From the NCBI GenBank assembly GCA_018433525.1, contig JAHDRA010000043.1, forward strand, positions 1-64,000: a stretch of 64,000 nucleotides of DNA. Direction: 5' to 3'. Positions 45,387 to 55,231 of this stretch are shown in pieces. Position numbers and translations under genes: made by a program. How positions within the stretch are numbered: position 1 is the stretch's first letter; each line of letters opens with the position of its first letter. Below the pieces are notes generated by a model that had not been told where the DNA came from, searched no databases, and worked only from the letters and a program-made list of their open reading frames with translations. This stretch comes from Paludibacteraceae bacterium. GTDB taxonomy: Bacteria > Bacteroidota > Bacteroidia > Bacteroidales > Paludibacteraceae.

Positions 45387-47810
45387 TTACTTTTCAATCA
45401 GCACTTTGGTTATACTTGAATTACCTTTGGTATCGTCAAGGCGAATGAAATACATTCCTGGAGTTAGTGTTGAAGTATCAAAATTAACTTCAGTGCTCAA
45501 ATTTTTACCTAAGTTCTTCACTAACTTACCATTTACATCGTACAAATTAAGCGAGGCTTTTGCATCATTTGCTATATTGAACTTCACAACTGCATTGCCT
45601 TTTACCGGATTTGGATAAATGTGTACCGGAGCTACAATGACTGCTGGAGAATAAATATAAGTAGAAAGTGGGTCAGATGCAAAGGTGCTTTCCTCTTTTA
45701 CACATTTCAGCGCAGCCACACGATATTCGTAAGGACCATCCACAGCAGTATAATCGTGCCATTCCTGCTTGTTCATATCTTGAATTACGATTGGGAAACT
45801 GCGGCTATCTAATGTTCCACCACCATAGTTGGGTGCACCTGATAAAGGTTTTGATAAAGTTGCCTCAAGCGAAGTTTTCGTTTCGTTTCGTGGACGGTAA
45901 GCTACAGTGTACCAGTTTGTTTCACCTACCTTACGCCGATCAACACGATAAGCCGTTTCGTTATCCACATCTGTCCATGCAATTTCAACGGCGCCGGTTG
46001 TGGCATTATATAAAATTTTATTAATAACAGGCGCTGTTGGATCGAACGTAGGGCAAGTGTTCATCCAGTCCTGTGGAGCTTCCATGGAATTCGTATTTAC
46101 CCACGAAGGACCACAATAATAAAGGGAGGGAGTTCCATTAAGGTCGTAGTTCTCAACGTGCGAAATGTCTTCGGCATAGTTCGGTTTTTGATCGCAAACA
46201 TTGGCACCCACTTTTCCCATAATTGTATTCCATCCCTGGAAAAGACCAATTACCCATGTATCATATGGACCAATATAACCTGATTCTCCATTATTATAAT
46301 CTGCTTGCTTATTATTCGTAATGGCAACAGAATAAACTTCAATACCATTGTGACGTTGCGCCAGAATACCTTCGCCATCATTTCCTCTTGATCCCGTTCC
46401 ACACCATGCATTGTCGTCAAACCACACATTATGACCACCATAGTCGATAAAACGCGCCATTAAGTCTGAAGCTGTTTCTGATGTTGAATAATCCCAACCA
46501 TCCAAAGCATAATGTGTTTGTTTATTATTATCGGTAGCTAAATATGGATATGGATTGGATAAACCGAGATGATGACGATAATTTACATTATTCTTAACCA
46601 CAACCCATGTACCTGCCACTTCAATTCCTTTATTTCCATGATTGTAAATCCAGTTATCGCGAATAATTACATTAGGTTCGTAAAATCCTTCCATATCGTT
46701 TACCACCGTGCGATTTGCACAGGCCGATAGCAGGTTTTTATTTACGTCAATACCGATAGCATTGGCATAGTCGTAAATTAACCATTTGTTATTGGCAGGG
46801 TTGTAACCGGAAGTAGTTGTATTATAAGAAGACGTAGGAGCTTGATAACTGAAACAAGCAGTCGGGAAATCAATCACATTATTAGCAACGAATACATTCT
46901 TTGCATCAATACCGATACGGGCACCAAAACGCCAACCTCCGTTTTCGTGACGGAAACCCTTAGAATAGATTTTTTTACGGTCGCAAACATAGTTAGGAGG
47001 CGTACAGTTGGTCATTTTTACACCAAACACCAATATCTTACTTGGAACTACAGAAACAGCCGAACCCCATGTTTTGGTTCCAGAGAATGGATCCATAAAA
47101 TGGGTACCATTGGGAATACGTTCATTCCAACCATTCATTTGTTTTCCCGAACCTCCAGTGTAAGTACTTGTAGCTGAACCCCAAGTAGGCGCCCAACCAT
47201 CGGCAAAGTCCATACCAAAGTAAATATAACCGAATTCCATTTCGATCCAGCAAACTCCCATGTGTGAGTTTTGACCTAAACTTGTTTCGTTAGCGCCTTT
47301 TGTCTGACCGATACAGTTCCACATTTTAGGAATGCTGTCGTTATTTACATCAATGGCAAATTCAGACAAACGACGAGTAAATTTAAATTTTGTTGGTAGT
47401 GAACTCAAACCATGGTTCATTAAATCAACCTGACCGGGAGCAGTATTTTTGCCGGTAACAGCAACTTTATCAGTAGCAGGAGTTTCACCAACAATAACAA
47501 CCCCTTTTTTAAGCATTAAACCTTCGTCGTTCGGACCATCAGGAATATCGAAAACATAAGTACCTGCCGGATAATACAATACGCCGCCACCCTGTGCATA
47601 TAACAAATCGCGTTTCGCTTTAAATTCAGCAAAATTGGCAGCACCCGAACCTTTGTTCTCCATGGTAATGCGGTTGTTCCACTGAATTTCGTTAATCCAT
47701 ACCGGATAACCTTCGGGGCCGTTGTAAAATTCCGCTACCGGATTTTGTGCCTGTAACAACCCGAGTGTACTCAGGGCGGTAAAAAGCATCGAAAAAATGG
47801 TCTTTTTCAT
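45387..47810 (-). CDS. T9SS-exported parallel beta-helix protein (pectate-lyase-like fold), A1
   Basis: 807 residues. Signal peptide to LLQAQ, then NPVAEFYNGPEGYPVWINEI. A pectate-lyase-3-like start (GGGVLYYPAGTYVFD, GLMLKKGVVIVGETP) opens a right-handed beta-helix with GARIGIDAKNVFVANNVID, LIYDYANAIGIDVNKN, VIIRDNWIYNHGNKGIEVAG and RGNDGEGILAQRHNG. A fibronectin-III-like domain follows (about 590-640, VEIAWTDVDNETAYRVDRR), then a type A T9SS domain (GMYFIRLDDTKGNSSITKVL). Related to the proteins at 53035 and 57688. Beta-helix proteins of this kind are often polysaccharide lyases or hydrolases; I cannot assign a family or substrate. Confidence 0.88.
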   Translation of the reverse strand: MKKTIFSMLFTALSTLGLLQAQNPVAEFYNGPEGYPVWINEIQWNNRITMENKGSGAANFAEFKAKRDLLYAQGGGVLYYPAGTYVFDIPDGPNDEGLMLKKGVVIVGETPATDKVAVTGKNTAPGQVDLMNHGLSSLPTKFKFTRRLSEFAIDVNNDSIPKMWNCIGQTKGANETSLGQNSHMGVCWIEMEFGYIYFGMDFADGWAPTWGSATSTYTGGSGKQMNGWNERIPNGTHFMDPFSGTKTWGSAVSVVPSKILVFGVKMTNCTPPNYVCDRKKIYSKGFRHENGGWRFGARIGIDAKNVFVANNVIDFPTACFSYQAPTSSYNTTTSGYNPANNKWLIYDYANAIGIDVNKNLLSACANRTVVNDMEGFYEPNVIIRDNWIYNHGNKGIEVAGTWVVVKNNVNYRHHLGLSNPYPYLATDNNKQTHYALDGWDYSTSETASDLMARFIDYGGHNVWFDDNAWCGTGSRGNDGEGILAQRHNGIEVYSVAITNNKQADYNNGESGYIGPYDTWVIGLFQGWNTIMGKVGANVCDQKPNYAEDISHVENYDLNGTPSLYYCGPSWVNTNSMEAPQDWMNTCPTFDPTAPVINKILYNATTGAVEIAWTDVDNETAYRVDRRKVGETNWYTVAYRPRNETKTSLEATLSKPLSGAPNYGGGTLDSRSFPIVIQDMNKQEWHDYTAVDGPYEYRVAALKCVKEESTFASDPLSTYIYSPAVIVAPVHIYPNPVKGNAVVKFNIANDAKASLNLYDVNGKLVKNLGKNLSTEVNFDTSTLTPGMYFIRLDDTKGNSSITKVLIEK

Positions 47811-47831
47811 TTTAGATTAATTTTAAAGGAT

Positions 47832-49160
47832 TTATTTTTTGATAAATTTATTGATTGTAATTGAATTATCGGCGTTTTTCACTTTTAAGAAATATACACC
47901 AGGTGTCAAATTAGTTATATCGATAGTTGTTACATCTGAATGGGCTTTGTACGCAGAGACTTGTACGCCTGTTAAATTTAAAATCTGAATATTACAGTTT
48001 TCAGAGGTGTTTACCCGCAGCAAATTATTCTTGATAGTATAGCTAACTGCATTTTTTGATACATTAGCTAATGAGGTTTCTAAATCCACAACATAAATAC
48101 CTTCTCTAAATGCAGTTGAAAGATAAACTATGGTGTCAGTAGCAATAACATCTGTCAAAAATACTTTATCGGCAGCCGGTGGATTAGCAATTCTATCTGA
48201 TTGGGAAGGGATAGACAAACCAGTTGCAAAAACTTCGAAAGTGTCTCCATTGTCCTTCGAAACGTACAAATTGTTTATACTCGCCATAGAGTAAAGATTT
48301 CCATTGGGTGAGCCTGTAATTTTTCGGCATTCCCAGTACTCAACACCCGCAGATAGCGAAGCTTCCCACGTTGTACCCATATCTTCCGAACGCCAAATAG
48401 CACCATCACTCCCATTCTGACCTCCATAATATATATATTTTTTATCGTTGTAAGTACGGGCATAAACTGCATATGGATTAAAGAATTTTCCCACGTGTTT
48501 GTACTGCCAGGTTGCGCCGTAATCTTCGGAATAAATTAAATAGTTATTGTTGTTTGCCACCTTATCCGTACCATAAACAATATTGTCACCGGGAAATACA
48601 TGAAGTCCTAACACATTTTTATATACTTTTCCATGTTCCGTATCGGCTTGTGGATAATTTGTCCAGGTAGCTCCACCATCATCCGAACGCCAGATACCGT
48701 TACCCCAAGTAGGATAAAGAATTATATCATTGCCGTTCTGATCTCTGATTTGTGTAAACTCTGAATATGCGCTACCAAAAGTGGAAAGTTTATCAGGATT
48801 CAGATTGGTTAGTTCCCATGTTGAACCATTTAGCTTATAAAGTACACTTGTAGTTTTAGTTGCATCATTGCTAGCGGTAACTAATACCAATGCTAATTTC
48901 AAATTTCCGAAACTCAGTCGGGTTACTTTTTCTCCTTGCAATCCGAAGGGTTCCCAATCGCCACCATTACCCGAAGGAGAAACCCAAATACCATCGTAGG
49001 TAGCCGCATACAACTTACCATTTTCGAGAACCATTCTACTAATGTTAAGATTAATCGTTCCACCTCCGGCTTTTGTTAAATCTAATTTTTGCCACGTTAG
49101 CGCATTGGCGGCAAAATAGCCGAACAGGATAAAAAGAAATAATGATGTAAATTTTTTCAT
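47832..49160 (-). CDS. T9SS-exported Asp-box beta-propeller protein, P1
   Basis: 442 residues. Signal peptide ends near ANA. Several Asp-box/BNR-type repeats: GIWRSDDGGATWTNY, YSEDYGATWQYKHV, IWRSEDMGTTWEAS, YVSKDNGDTFEVF, plus GIWVSPSGNGGDWEP near the start, giving a sortilin/sialidase-like propeller. C-terminal T9SS domain (LTPGVYFLKVKNADNS). The Asp boxes are structural and do not prove sialidase activity; I do not see the Arg triad region clearly. Its neighbour P2 is a tandem paralogue with the same length and repeat order. Confidence 0.88.
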   Translation of the reverse strand: MKKFTSLFLFILFGYFAANALTWQKLDLTKAGGGTINLNISRMVLENGKLYAATYDGIWVSPSGNGGDWEPFGLQGEKVTRLSFGNLKLALVLVTASNDATKTTSVLYKLNGSTWELTNLNPDKLSTFGSAYSEFTQIRDQNGNDIILYPTWGNGIWRSDDGGATWTNYPQADTEHGKVYKNVLGLHVFPGDNIVYGTDKVANNNNYLIYSEDYGATWQYKHVGKFFNPYAVYARTYNDKKYIYYGGQNGSDGAIWRSEDMGTTWEASLSAGVEYWECRKITGSPNGNLYSMASINNLYVSKDNGDTFEVFATGLSIPSQSDRIANPPAADKVFLTDVIATDTIVYLSTAFREGIYVVDLETSLANVSKNAVSYTIKNNLLRVNTSENCNIQILNLTGVQVSAYKAHSDVTTIDITNLTPGVYFLKVKNADNSITINKFIKK

Positions 49161-49206
49161 GACTTTATTTATTTAAATTGTTATTTTTATATAGAGCTTA
49201 AAAAGC

Positions 49207-50532
49207 TTATTTTTTCACAAAACGTCCAACTGAAAGTTCGCCACTCATTGAAAGTGATTTTACGAGGTACACCGATGCTCCCAAATCACCAATATTTAGT
49301 TTGCTTGTAGCATTGGAAGCAATTATTGTTTTGATTAATTTACCTGAAACCGAGTAAACTGAAATCTTTGAACCGGTTTCTGTTCTTACAATCAATTCAG
49401 TTTGATCGTCGCTTATAGAAATACTCAGTTTATCCGAATTGTTTAAATGCAGACCCGAACTAACCAACGAAAAAGCATAAATTCCCTGCGAAATTGTTGA
49501 TAAATACAATTTTTGATTCAGAATGAGCAAATGGGAATAATAAAAATTGACTGTTTCGGTTGACTGTGGCACTACAGCTTTTGAATTTAACGATTGAAAA
49601 GTATCGCCATTATCGGCAGATACATACACTTCTCCTCTACCCGATAATAGATATATCTTTCCCCTTTCGTCAGCAATCATCCTGCGATTATGCAATCCTC
49701 CGTCGCCCAATGTAAATGATGCGTCCCAGCTATTACCTCCGTCAGCCGAACGATACAAATAACCTTTTTCTCCATTTTCCCCTCCGTAATACAAATATTC
49801 TATACCATCAATAGTCTGCTTGTAAAGTGCCCATGGATTAAAAAAATTATCAACTTCCTTGTGTGTCCACGTTTGACCAAAGTCTGTTGAAATACTCAAA
49901 TATTGCATACGATAGTCAGCTTTGTCGAGTGCATAAACGGTATTACTTCCGGGAAAGGAAAAAACTCCGGGAATTTTCCGATAAAACTGATACCCATTGC
50001 TGGGGTGATCTTCGTAAGGTACCTGTATCCACGAGTCTCCTCCATCAGGTGAACGCCAGATACCATTGCCCCAGGTAGGGAGAATAATTACAACATCATC
50101 CCCGTTTTGTAGTTGCGCAAAATTTGTAAGATTATCGGGATAAGCTCCAAAAACGCTTAATTTTGCTGCATTAAATCCGGTATTTTCCCATGAGGAGCCA
50201 TTGTATTTATACAATTGAAGGGTAAATTTTGTAGCATCATCGCTAGCAGTTTCAATAGTAAGTGCTAACTTTAATATTTCAAAATTAAGTAAATATACTT
50301 TCTTTCCCTGAAGCCCAAAGGGAGTCCAGTCGCCACCATTAGCAGACGCCGACTCATAAATCCCATCATTGGTGCCCACATAAAGTTTGTTATCCTTAAC
50401 TGCCATCTGATAGGTTACAGGGGTTATTTCCCCCCCACCGGAAGCTTTTTCCATACTTATTTTATTCCACTGGCCAAACATGACAGTGTAGCTAAATATG
50501 AACAAAAAAACAAAAAAATAGTATTTTTTCAT
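49207..50532 (-). CDS. T9SS-exported Asp-box beta-propeller protein, P2
   Basis: 441 residues, a paralogue of the protein at 47832: same start pattern (GQWNKISMEKASGGGEITPV; GIYESASANGGDWTPFGLQG), GNGIWRSPDGGDSWIQVPYE, LSISTDFGQTWTHKE, LYRSADGGNSWDASF, YVSADNGDTFQSL. Signal peptide ends near MFG. T9SS domain at the C-terminus (SVYLVKSLSMSGELSVGRFV). The two genes are separated by 46 bp. Likely carbohydrate-binding or glycan-acting surface proteins, by analogy only. Confidence 0.88.
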   Translation of the reverse strand: MKKYYFFVFLFIFSYTVMFGQWNKISMEKASGGGEITPVTYQMAVKDNKLYVGTNDGIYESASANGGDWTPFGLQGKKVYLLNFEILKLALTIETASDDATKFTLQLYKYNGSSWENTGFNAAKLSVFGAYPDNLTNFAQLQNGDDVVIILPTWGNGIWRSPDGGDSWIQVPYEDHPSNGYQFYRKIPGVFSFPGSNTVYALDKADYRMQYLSISTDFGQTWTHKEVDNFFNPWALYKQTIDGIEYLYYGGENGEKGYLYRSADGGNSWDASFTLGDGGLHNRRMIADERGKIYLLSGRGEVYVSADNGDTFQSLNSKAVVPQSTETVNFYYSHLLILNQKLYLSTISQGIYAFSLVSSGLHLNNSDKLSISISDDQTELIVRTETGSKISVYSVSGKLIKTIIASNATSKLNIGDLGASVYLVKSLSMSGELSVGRFVKK

Positions 50533-50615
50533 ATATATTACTTTTAAAATTATAATATGTTAAGACGAATCAATTGAATTTTAGCCTTAATGTAAAATGT
50601 TAAATAAGACTAATA

Positions 50616-52955
50616 TTAATAAATCTGCATTTTTCTTGTCAGCACATATTGCCCCTCCTTAAATTTAACAAAATAAATTCCACTGTGTTTTTTAGAAAGA
50701 GGAATTGTATATATCTGTTTATTAAACTTTTTATCATCAGTAAACAAATAAATCGAACGCCCCATTAAATCAATCAATTCGATAGTAATACTACCAATAT
50801 ATGAAGAATTTACTTCAACATTTACTAATTCTTTAGCAGGATTCGGATACAATTCTATATTTCCATTTCTGTTTATTGCAACAGGGAAAATGTCAGAGAT
50901 AGTAGTCGAATACACAGGCAAATTGCCTGAAAAATCGACACGTAAAGAATCAGACTTACCAGCATAAATTCGCAAAATACGATTGCTTAACTCAAAATTT
51001 TTTCCTTTATAAACAGCTAAATTAGATGCAGAGACATTCACATTGTTCACACTCCAAGTTGGGACCCGTCCATAACCTTCGCCGTGTGGCCATTGTGGTT
51101 GAACAAAAGGTGGTGACTTTTGAGCAATCTGTGGGGTTGTAGGGCCATAGCCCCAGTCATATATGGGTTCTGTAAATGTTCCGCTACTATTGTATTGCAT
51201 AGAAATAACCTCTCCTTCGAGGTTTTTGTAAATAACGCGCCCCGATTCTACCTGGCTCTTATCCAATAGCGTTTTAGTCTGAATAGCATTTTTAAATGCC
51301 TCCAGCGAGGCATAATCGCGCTTGGATCCAACCTCAAGTACCAACCCGCACAATTCACCTTTGTTTGACGTATCTTTTATTCCATAATTGTCTGTGGCAG
51401 TAGTTACTGTAGGAGCAATTTGAGCAATCGAGCGAATGGCAACAAAATTACTATCGAGGGTAAAATAAGCTATATTATTTGCAATCTCGTAACTAACTGT
51501 AGCATTCTTCTTCCAAACAGCCATATACGAAAAGCTGGCATCGAGCACATCTGCTGACATATTTACCGGATTTGGCTTTGCGTCAAACGGAAAACGTTTC
51601 ATAAAATCGGTTGTCCAGTTAGATTTCCATGTTTCGATAATCGATTGAATTTCTGACTTAATTGCAGTAAAATTTAAAGGAACCTTTGTGGTTTGAATCA
51701 GCACATTGCGATGATGCACCACCTGATCCCAGGGCATGCGTCCACGGGCTTTATTCCATTCTTTACCTCCATATCCAACAATTACATTGGCTGTTTTTGC
51801 AGTAATAGTAGTATCGGGAGCAACTTTTCCGACAAATTTCCACATTTGGAATTGCGTATCACCCCCCGTAAAGCCTCCATAAGGCAAATAAGCTGCTCCT
51901 AAGGTAAATGTTTTACCCACATAAAAGGTTTGTTTAATAGCGCCGGGATTGTTAAGCAGGTATTCACCTTTGCTGTTGTAATACATAGAATTCAGAATAT
52001 CGGCTTTAGAAGCTAACTTCACAACAGCCATAGGCGGACGGTAAGTGGATGAAGCAGCATAAACAGCTGTAGCAGCTTCGTTATTTTGCGAACCAGGAGT
52101 GAAGGTTATTTTTTTGGGACTCTCGCCAAACCACAACCAACCCACATAATCACCATAATTTACGACACTTTCGTAACCTGAACTATTGCGCGACTCATAG
52201 CCTCCTGTAATTCCTTGAGTATAATGGAGCGCTACTTCAGCTGCATAATAATCAAGGACAGCACGAGCCACCAAACGCACATCAGGGTCTTTTGCTCTAT
52301 CGTAAAGTGCCAGCCAACCTGTAATACTGAAAGGCAAATATGTGCTCGAGTTCCATTCACCGGGACCGCTTGTGTAAAGCATTGCTGCCCAATCCATTAA
52401 CCAACTTTTCATTTCTGCTAATTTTTGTGCTGCATTAGGGAAATCATTCGGGAAACTGTCTTTTGCTATCTGGGCATACAAATATGCAGCTGTTCGGGTC
52501 ATTGCCAGATGGTTTTCCGTTCCTTCTGATGTAAATAAATTATAACTGTCTGTACGGTTCCACGCTGCAGTCAGATAATCCTTTATGTTCGATTTAACCG
52601 AAGGAGCATCCCAATAATGCGTAAAAATATACGTTTCGCCAACTACATTAAAATGAAATCGGTTATAAATACAGCTTTCTGTGTTGAAATGTGTAAGATA
52701 TTGATTCCCTTTAGGGTTGTTAATGCCGTATTTTTGAAACGATGCAACCACGATAGGCCAGTTGTATTTGCCATAGTCGGAAGGATTATTGCAGTTGTAC
52801 CAACCGGAAGCATCCCATTTATAATCGTCGGCTACATAGTTGATAATTTTTTGTGCACGGTATTTAAATTCACTCTCATAATCGGCTGCATGTAAATTTA
52901 TTACATGAAGTCCAATCATTATCAACAGTAAAAAAGTTTTTTTGAAATCAAACAT
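50616..52955 (-). CDS. T9SS-exported protein, predicted alpha/alpha-toroid, B1
   Basis: 779 residues. Signal peptide ends near LHAAD. The first 350 residues are helix-rich, with WPIVVASFQKYG, TSEGTENHLAMTRTAAYLYA and GEWNSSTYLPFSITGWLALY, a pattern like alpha/alpha-toroid polysaccharide lyases and hydrolases (a Glu-Asn-His element and a Trp-Asn-Ser element). A beta-rich second half carries GYGGKEWNKARGRMPWDQVV. Ends in a T9SS domain (HSGIYFVKFKEGQYVLTRKM). Paralogous to the protein at 55232. I do not recognise a named enzyme family; the fold class is an inference. Confidence 0.78.
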   Translation of the reverse strand: MFDFKKTFLLLIMIGLHVINLHAADYESEFKYRAQKIINYVADDYKWDASGWYNCNNPSDYGKYNWPIVVASFQKYGINNPKGNQYLTHFNTESCIYNRFHFNVVGETYIFTHYWDAPSVKSNIKDYLTAAWNRTDSYNLFTSEGTENHLAMTRTAAYLYAQIAKDSFPNDFPNAAQKLAEMKSWLMDWAAMLYTSGPGEWNSSTYLPFSITGWLALYDRAKDPDVRLVARAVLDYYAAEVALHYTQGITGGYESRNSSGYESVVNYGDYVGWLWFGESPKKITFTPGSQNNEAATAVYAASSTYRPPMAVVKLASKADILNSMYYNSKGEYLLNNPGAIKQTFYVGKTFTLGAAYLPYGGFTGGDTQFQMWKFVGKVAPDTTITAKTANVIVGYGGKEWNKARGRMPWDQVVHHRNVLIQTTKVPLNFTAIKSEIQSIIETWKSNWTTDFMKRFPFDAKPNPVNMSADVLDASFSYMAVWKKNATVSYEIANNIAYFTLDSNFVAIRSIAQIAPTVTTATDNYGIKDTSNKGELCGLVLEVGSKRDYASLEAFKNAIQTKTLLDKSQVESGRVIYKNLEGEVISMQYNSSGTFTEPIYDWGYGPTTPQIAQKSPPFVQPQWPHGEGYGRVPTWSVNNVNVSASNLAVYKGKNFELSNRILRIYAGKSDSLRVDFSGNLPVYSTTISDIFPVAINRNGNIELYPNPAKELVNVEVNSSYIGSITIELIDLMGRSIYLFTDDKKFNKQIYTIPLSKKHSGIYFVKFKEGQYVLTRKMQIY

Positions 52956-53034
52956 TATGAATTGAGAATATTTTTAAACATTATATTGACGAGAAAAAGA
53001 GCTGTTTTCCTTATAGAAAAATATTTTTTCCCTA

Positions 53035-55227
53035 TTATTTTTTTATCAGTTTAGCCGGATTATCATTGATTGAAACAAAATACAGACCCTTAGCAAGTGA
53101 GGTAAGAGATATTTTATCATTGTCAACCACTTGCTTTTCAAAAAGCAATTGACCATTAATACTAAAAATACGGAGTTGAACTTTTCGAAGTCCCGTTCCT
53201 GACAATTGAATATAATCATAAGCCGGATTTGGATAAAAATGCAGACTTTCTGTTCCGTTAATCAGCAGACCTGTATTCAGGTCAACAGCATCAGCCCTAA
53301 AAGTCCAACCAATAGAATCATTTTGAATATCCGTACCGGAAAGTTTTACAGCTCCGGCAGGTACAACTACGGTGTATGTTGACATATTATCGGAAAATCC
53401 ATCCTGATTCAGAATATTCAGGGTTTTATCGTTGATGGTGGACGAAAGAAATTTCTTTTGTCCCGACAGATTAGATTGTAAATAAATTCCACCAAGATTT
53501 ACGGCTTCTATTGGATGCGAAAACTCTAATTTCAATGAAGCTGTATCGCTTACATTATAAGCTCCGTGATAAGGCAGCTGCACTTTTGGTAATGCCTGAG
53601 CTGTAGAGAATTCCGATAGCCAAGAGGCATTTATATTACCCGAAACAATAGCCTGATAAGGAAATCCGATTCCGCCCGAAGACAGCATATTATTGCGAAT
53701 GTAAATATTTGAACCCGGCATGGCATATTCCGTACCCACTTTATTCCCTACAGCTATGCCGGTAATATTCACATTGTTTTCAATGTATAAATTATCAATA
53801 CGATAGATACGTTCTTTTTTAAATACCAGCACATTACCTTTACCTAACAAATCATTCCCAGTAATATGTAAATTACTTATTTGCAACTGAATATCGTAAA
53901 TTCCTATATATGAATTTGCCCTGTTATTTCGAATAGTTATATCATACATTCGGGTATTGGCACCACTTGCAGGATTATTGGTATCGAAACCCCAGGGGTC
54001 CTGCCACTGAATAAGAATACCTTCACCATCAACCGATTTATAGCCACTTACAAAATTGTGTCGTTCTACTTCTAAATCATTATTTTCTATAATGATATTT
54101 TCTCCGGCAAAATTTAAACCTCTGTTTTCGAAAGTTGCGGCATTATTGGAATTCAGGGATTTACCCGAAGGATGAATCCAGCCAATTTTTCCCGTTATAT
54201 CGCGCCTAACATTTCCACGTGCAATGGCTCCGATTCCTTCAATAAAATAACCTACACGCATGGTGGTGAGTACCCAGTTATTTTCGAGCAATATTTCCTG
54301 ATTAATTGGTACTGGATTTACAGCGGGATTCATACGTGCACCAGAAATAGCAATACCATAGTGATCTAAATAATTGAATTTAATACGGTCACCATACTTC
54401 ATGGTAGTTTGTCCTGAAGAACTAATCGATCCCGGATCATCCTCGGCAGTCGATGGGTCAGATCCTTTTTTGGCCACAAAACTTCCCTTAATTATGTATC
54501 CGGGCTGATCGTAACTATCATCCTCTATCGGATGAATAGTATTGTTTGTCAAGTCGTTAATCCTGCAATTTATTATAGCAGCCGCTCGTTTGGCAGATAC
54601 CGAAATATTACGGGTATGCCGATATGAAAAACGTTGCCATCCGTTCATATAAGTCATATCGGGGACACCAGGATCAGGTTGTGCAATATTATTTTGACGC
54701 ACACCAAAAACCAACACCCGCTCGCTCGTATTATTTCCTAATGATATGCGACCACGATTAATATCGAGATTGACCAAACCACAATTTGTAACAGTAACAG
54801 ATGTGGTAATTGATTTAAAAGCTGTGGAATTTGGTGTACCGTTACCTTCGAAAACAGGAATGTATTTTGGGAAAACCAACCGTGATGGTGGTGCAAAATT
54901 ATTGAGACGAGCATCGGTATTTATGGGAGCATCCCCCTTCAGAATCACATTCGAAGGCAGCGAAACATTATCAGAAAACTGATATTCGCCAGCGGGAAAA
55001 TACACTACTCCTCCGCCCGTTCCAAGTTGGCGGAAGGCACGGACTAAAGCTGAATCGACGGTAGTTTCGCCGGACTGAACAAAATCAGTAATCGTAAGCT
55101 GTGTATCCCAGTTGAGCGAATCTGTCCATAAAGGTGCGTTAGGAAACAAGCTGCGAACAGGGTTCGATGCAGAACTAATATGGAAACAAAAAACCAATAA
55201 GATGCTGAAAAAAAATGTATTTTTCAT
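53035..55227 (-). CDS. T9SS-exported parallel beta-helix protein, A2
   Basis: 730 residues. Signal peptide ends near SSA, then NPVRSLFPNAPLWTDSLNWD. It shows GTGGGVVYFPAGEYQFSDNV, PSNVILKGDAPINTD, beta-helix turns rich in Asn (ENNWVLTTMRVGYFIEG, NIIIENNDLEVERHNF, NIYIRNNMLSSGGIGF), and VDGEGILIQWQDPWG, which matches the NDGEGIL segment of A1 and A3. A Big/SWMA-like region (SLKLEFSHPIEAVNLGGIYL) precedes the T9SS domain (LAKGLYFVSINDNPAKL). The most divergent of the three beta-helix proteins. Function as for A1, unassigned. Confidence 0.87.
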   Translation of the reverse strand: MKNTFFFSILLVFCFHISSASNPVRSLFPNAPLWTDSLNWDTQLTITDFVQSGETTVDSALVRAFRQLGTGGGVVYFPAGEYQFSDNVSLPSNVILKGDAPINTDARLNNFAPPSRLVFPKYIPVFEGNGTPNSTAFKSITTSVTVTNCGLVNLDINRGRISLGNNTSERVLVFGVRQNNIAQPDPGVPDMTYMNGWQRFSYRHTRNISVSAKRAAAIINCRINDLTNNTIHPIEDDSYDQPGYIIKGSFVAKKGSDPSTAEDDPGSISSSGQTTMKYGDRIKFNYLDHYGIAISGARMNPAVNPVPINQEILLENNWVLTTMRVGYFIEGIGAIARGNVRRDITGKIGWIHPSGKSLNSNNAATFENRGLNFAGENIIIENNDLEVERHNFVSGYKSVDGEGILIQWQDPWGFDTNNPASGANTRMYDITIRNNRANSYIGIYDIQLQISNLHITGNDLLGKGNVLVFKKERIYRIDNLYIENNVNITGIAVGNKVGTEYAMPGSNIYIRNNMLSSGGIGFPYQAIVSGNINASWLSEFSTAQALPKVQLPYHGAYNVSDTASLKLEFSHPIEAVNLGGIYLQSNLSGQKKFLSSTINDKTLNILNQDGFSDNMSTYTVVVPAGAVKLSGTDIQNDSIGWTFRADAVDLNTGLLINGTESLHFYPNPAYDYIQLSGTGLRKVQLRIFSINGQLLFEKQVVDNDKISLTSLAKGLYFVSINDNPAKLIKK

Positions 55228-55231
55228 AATA

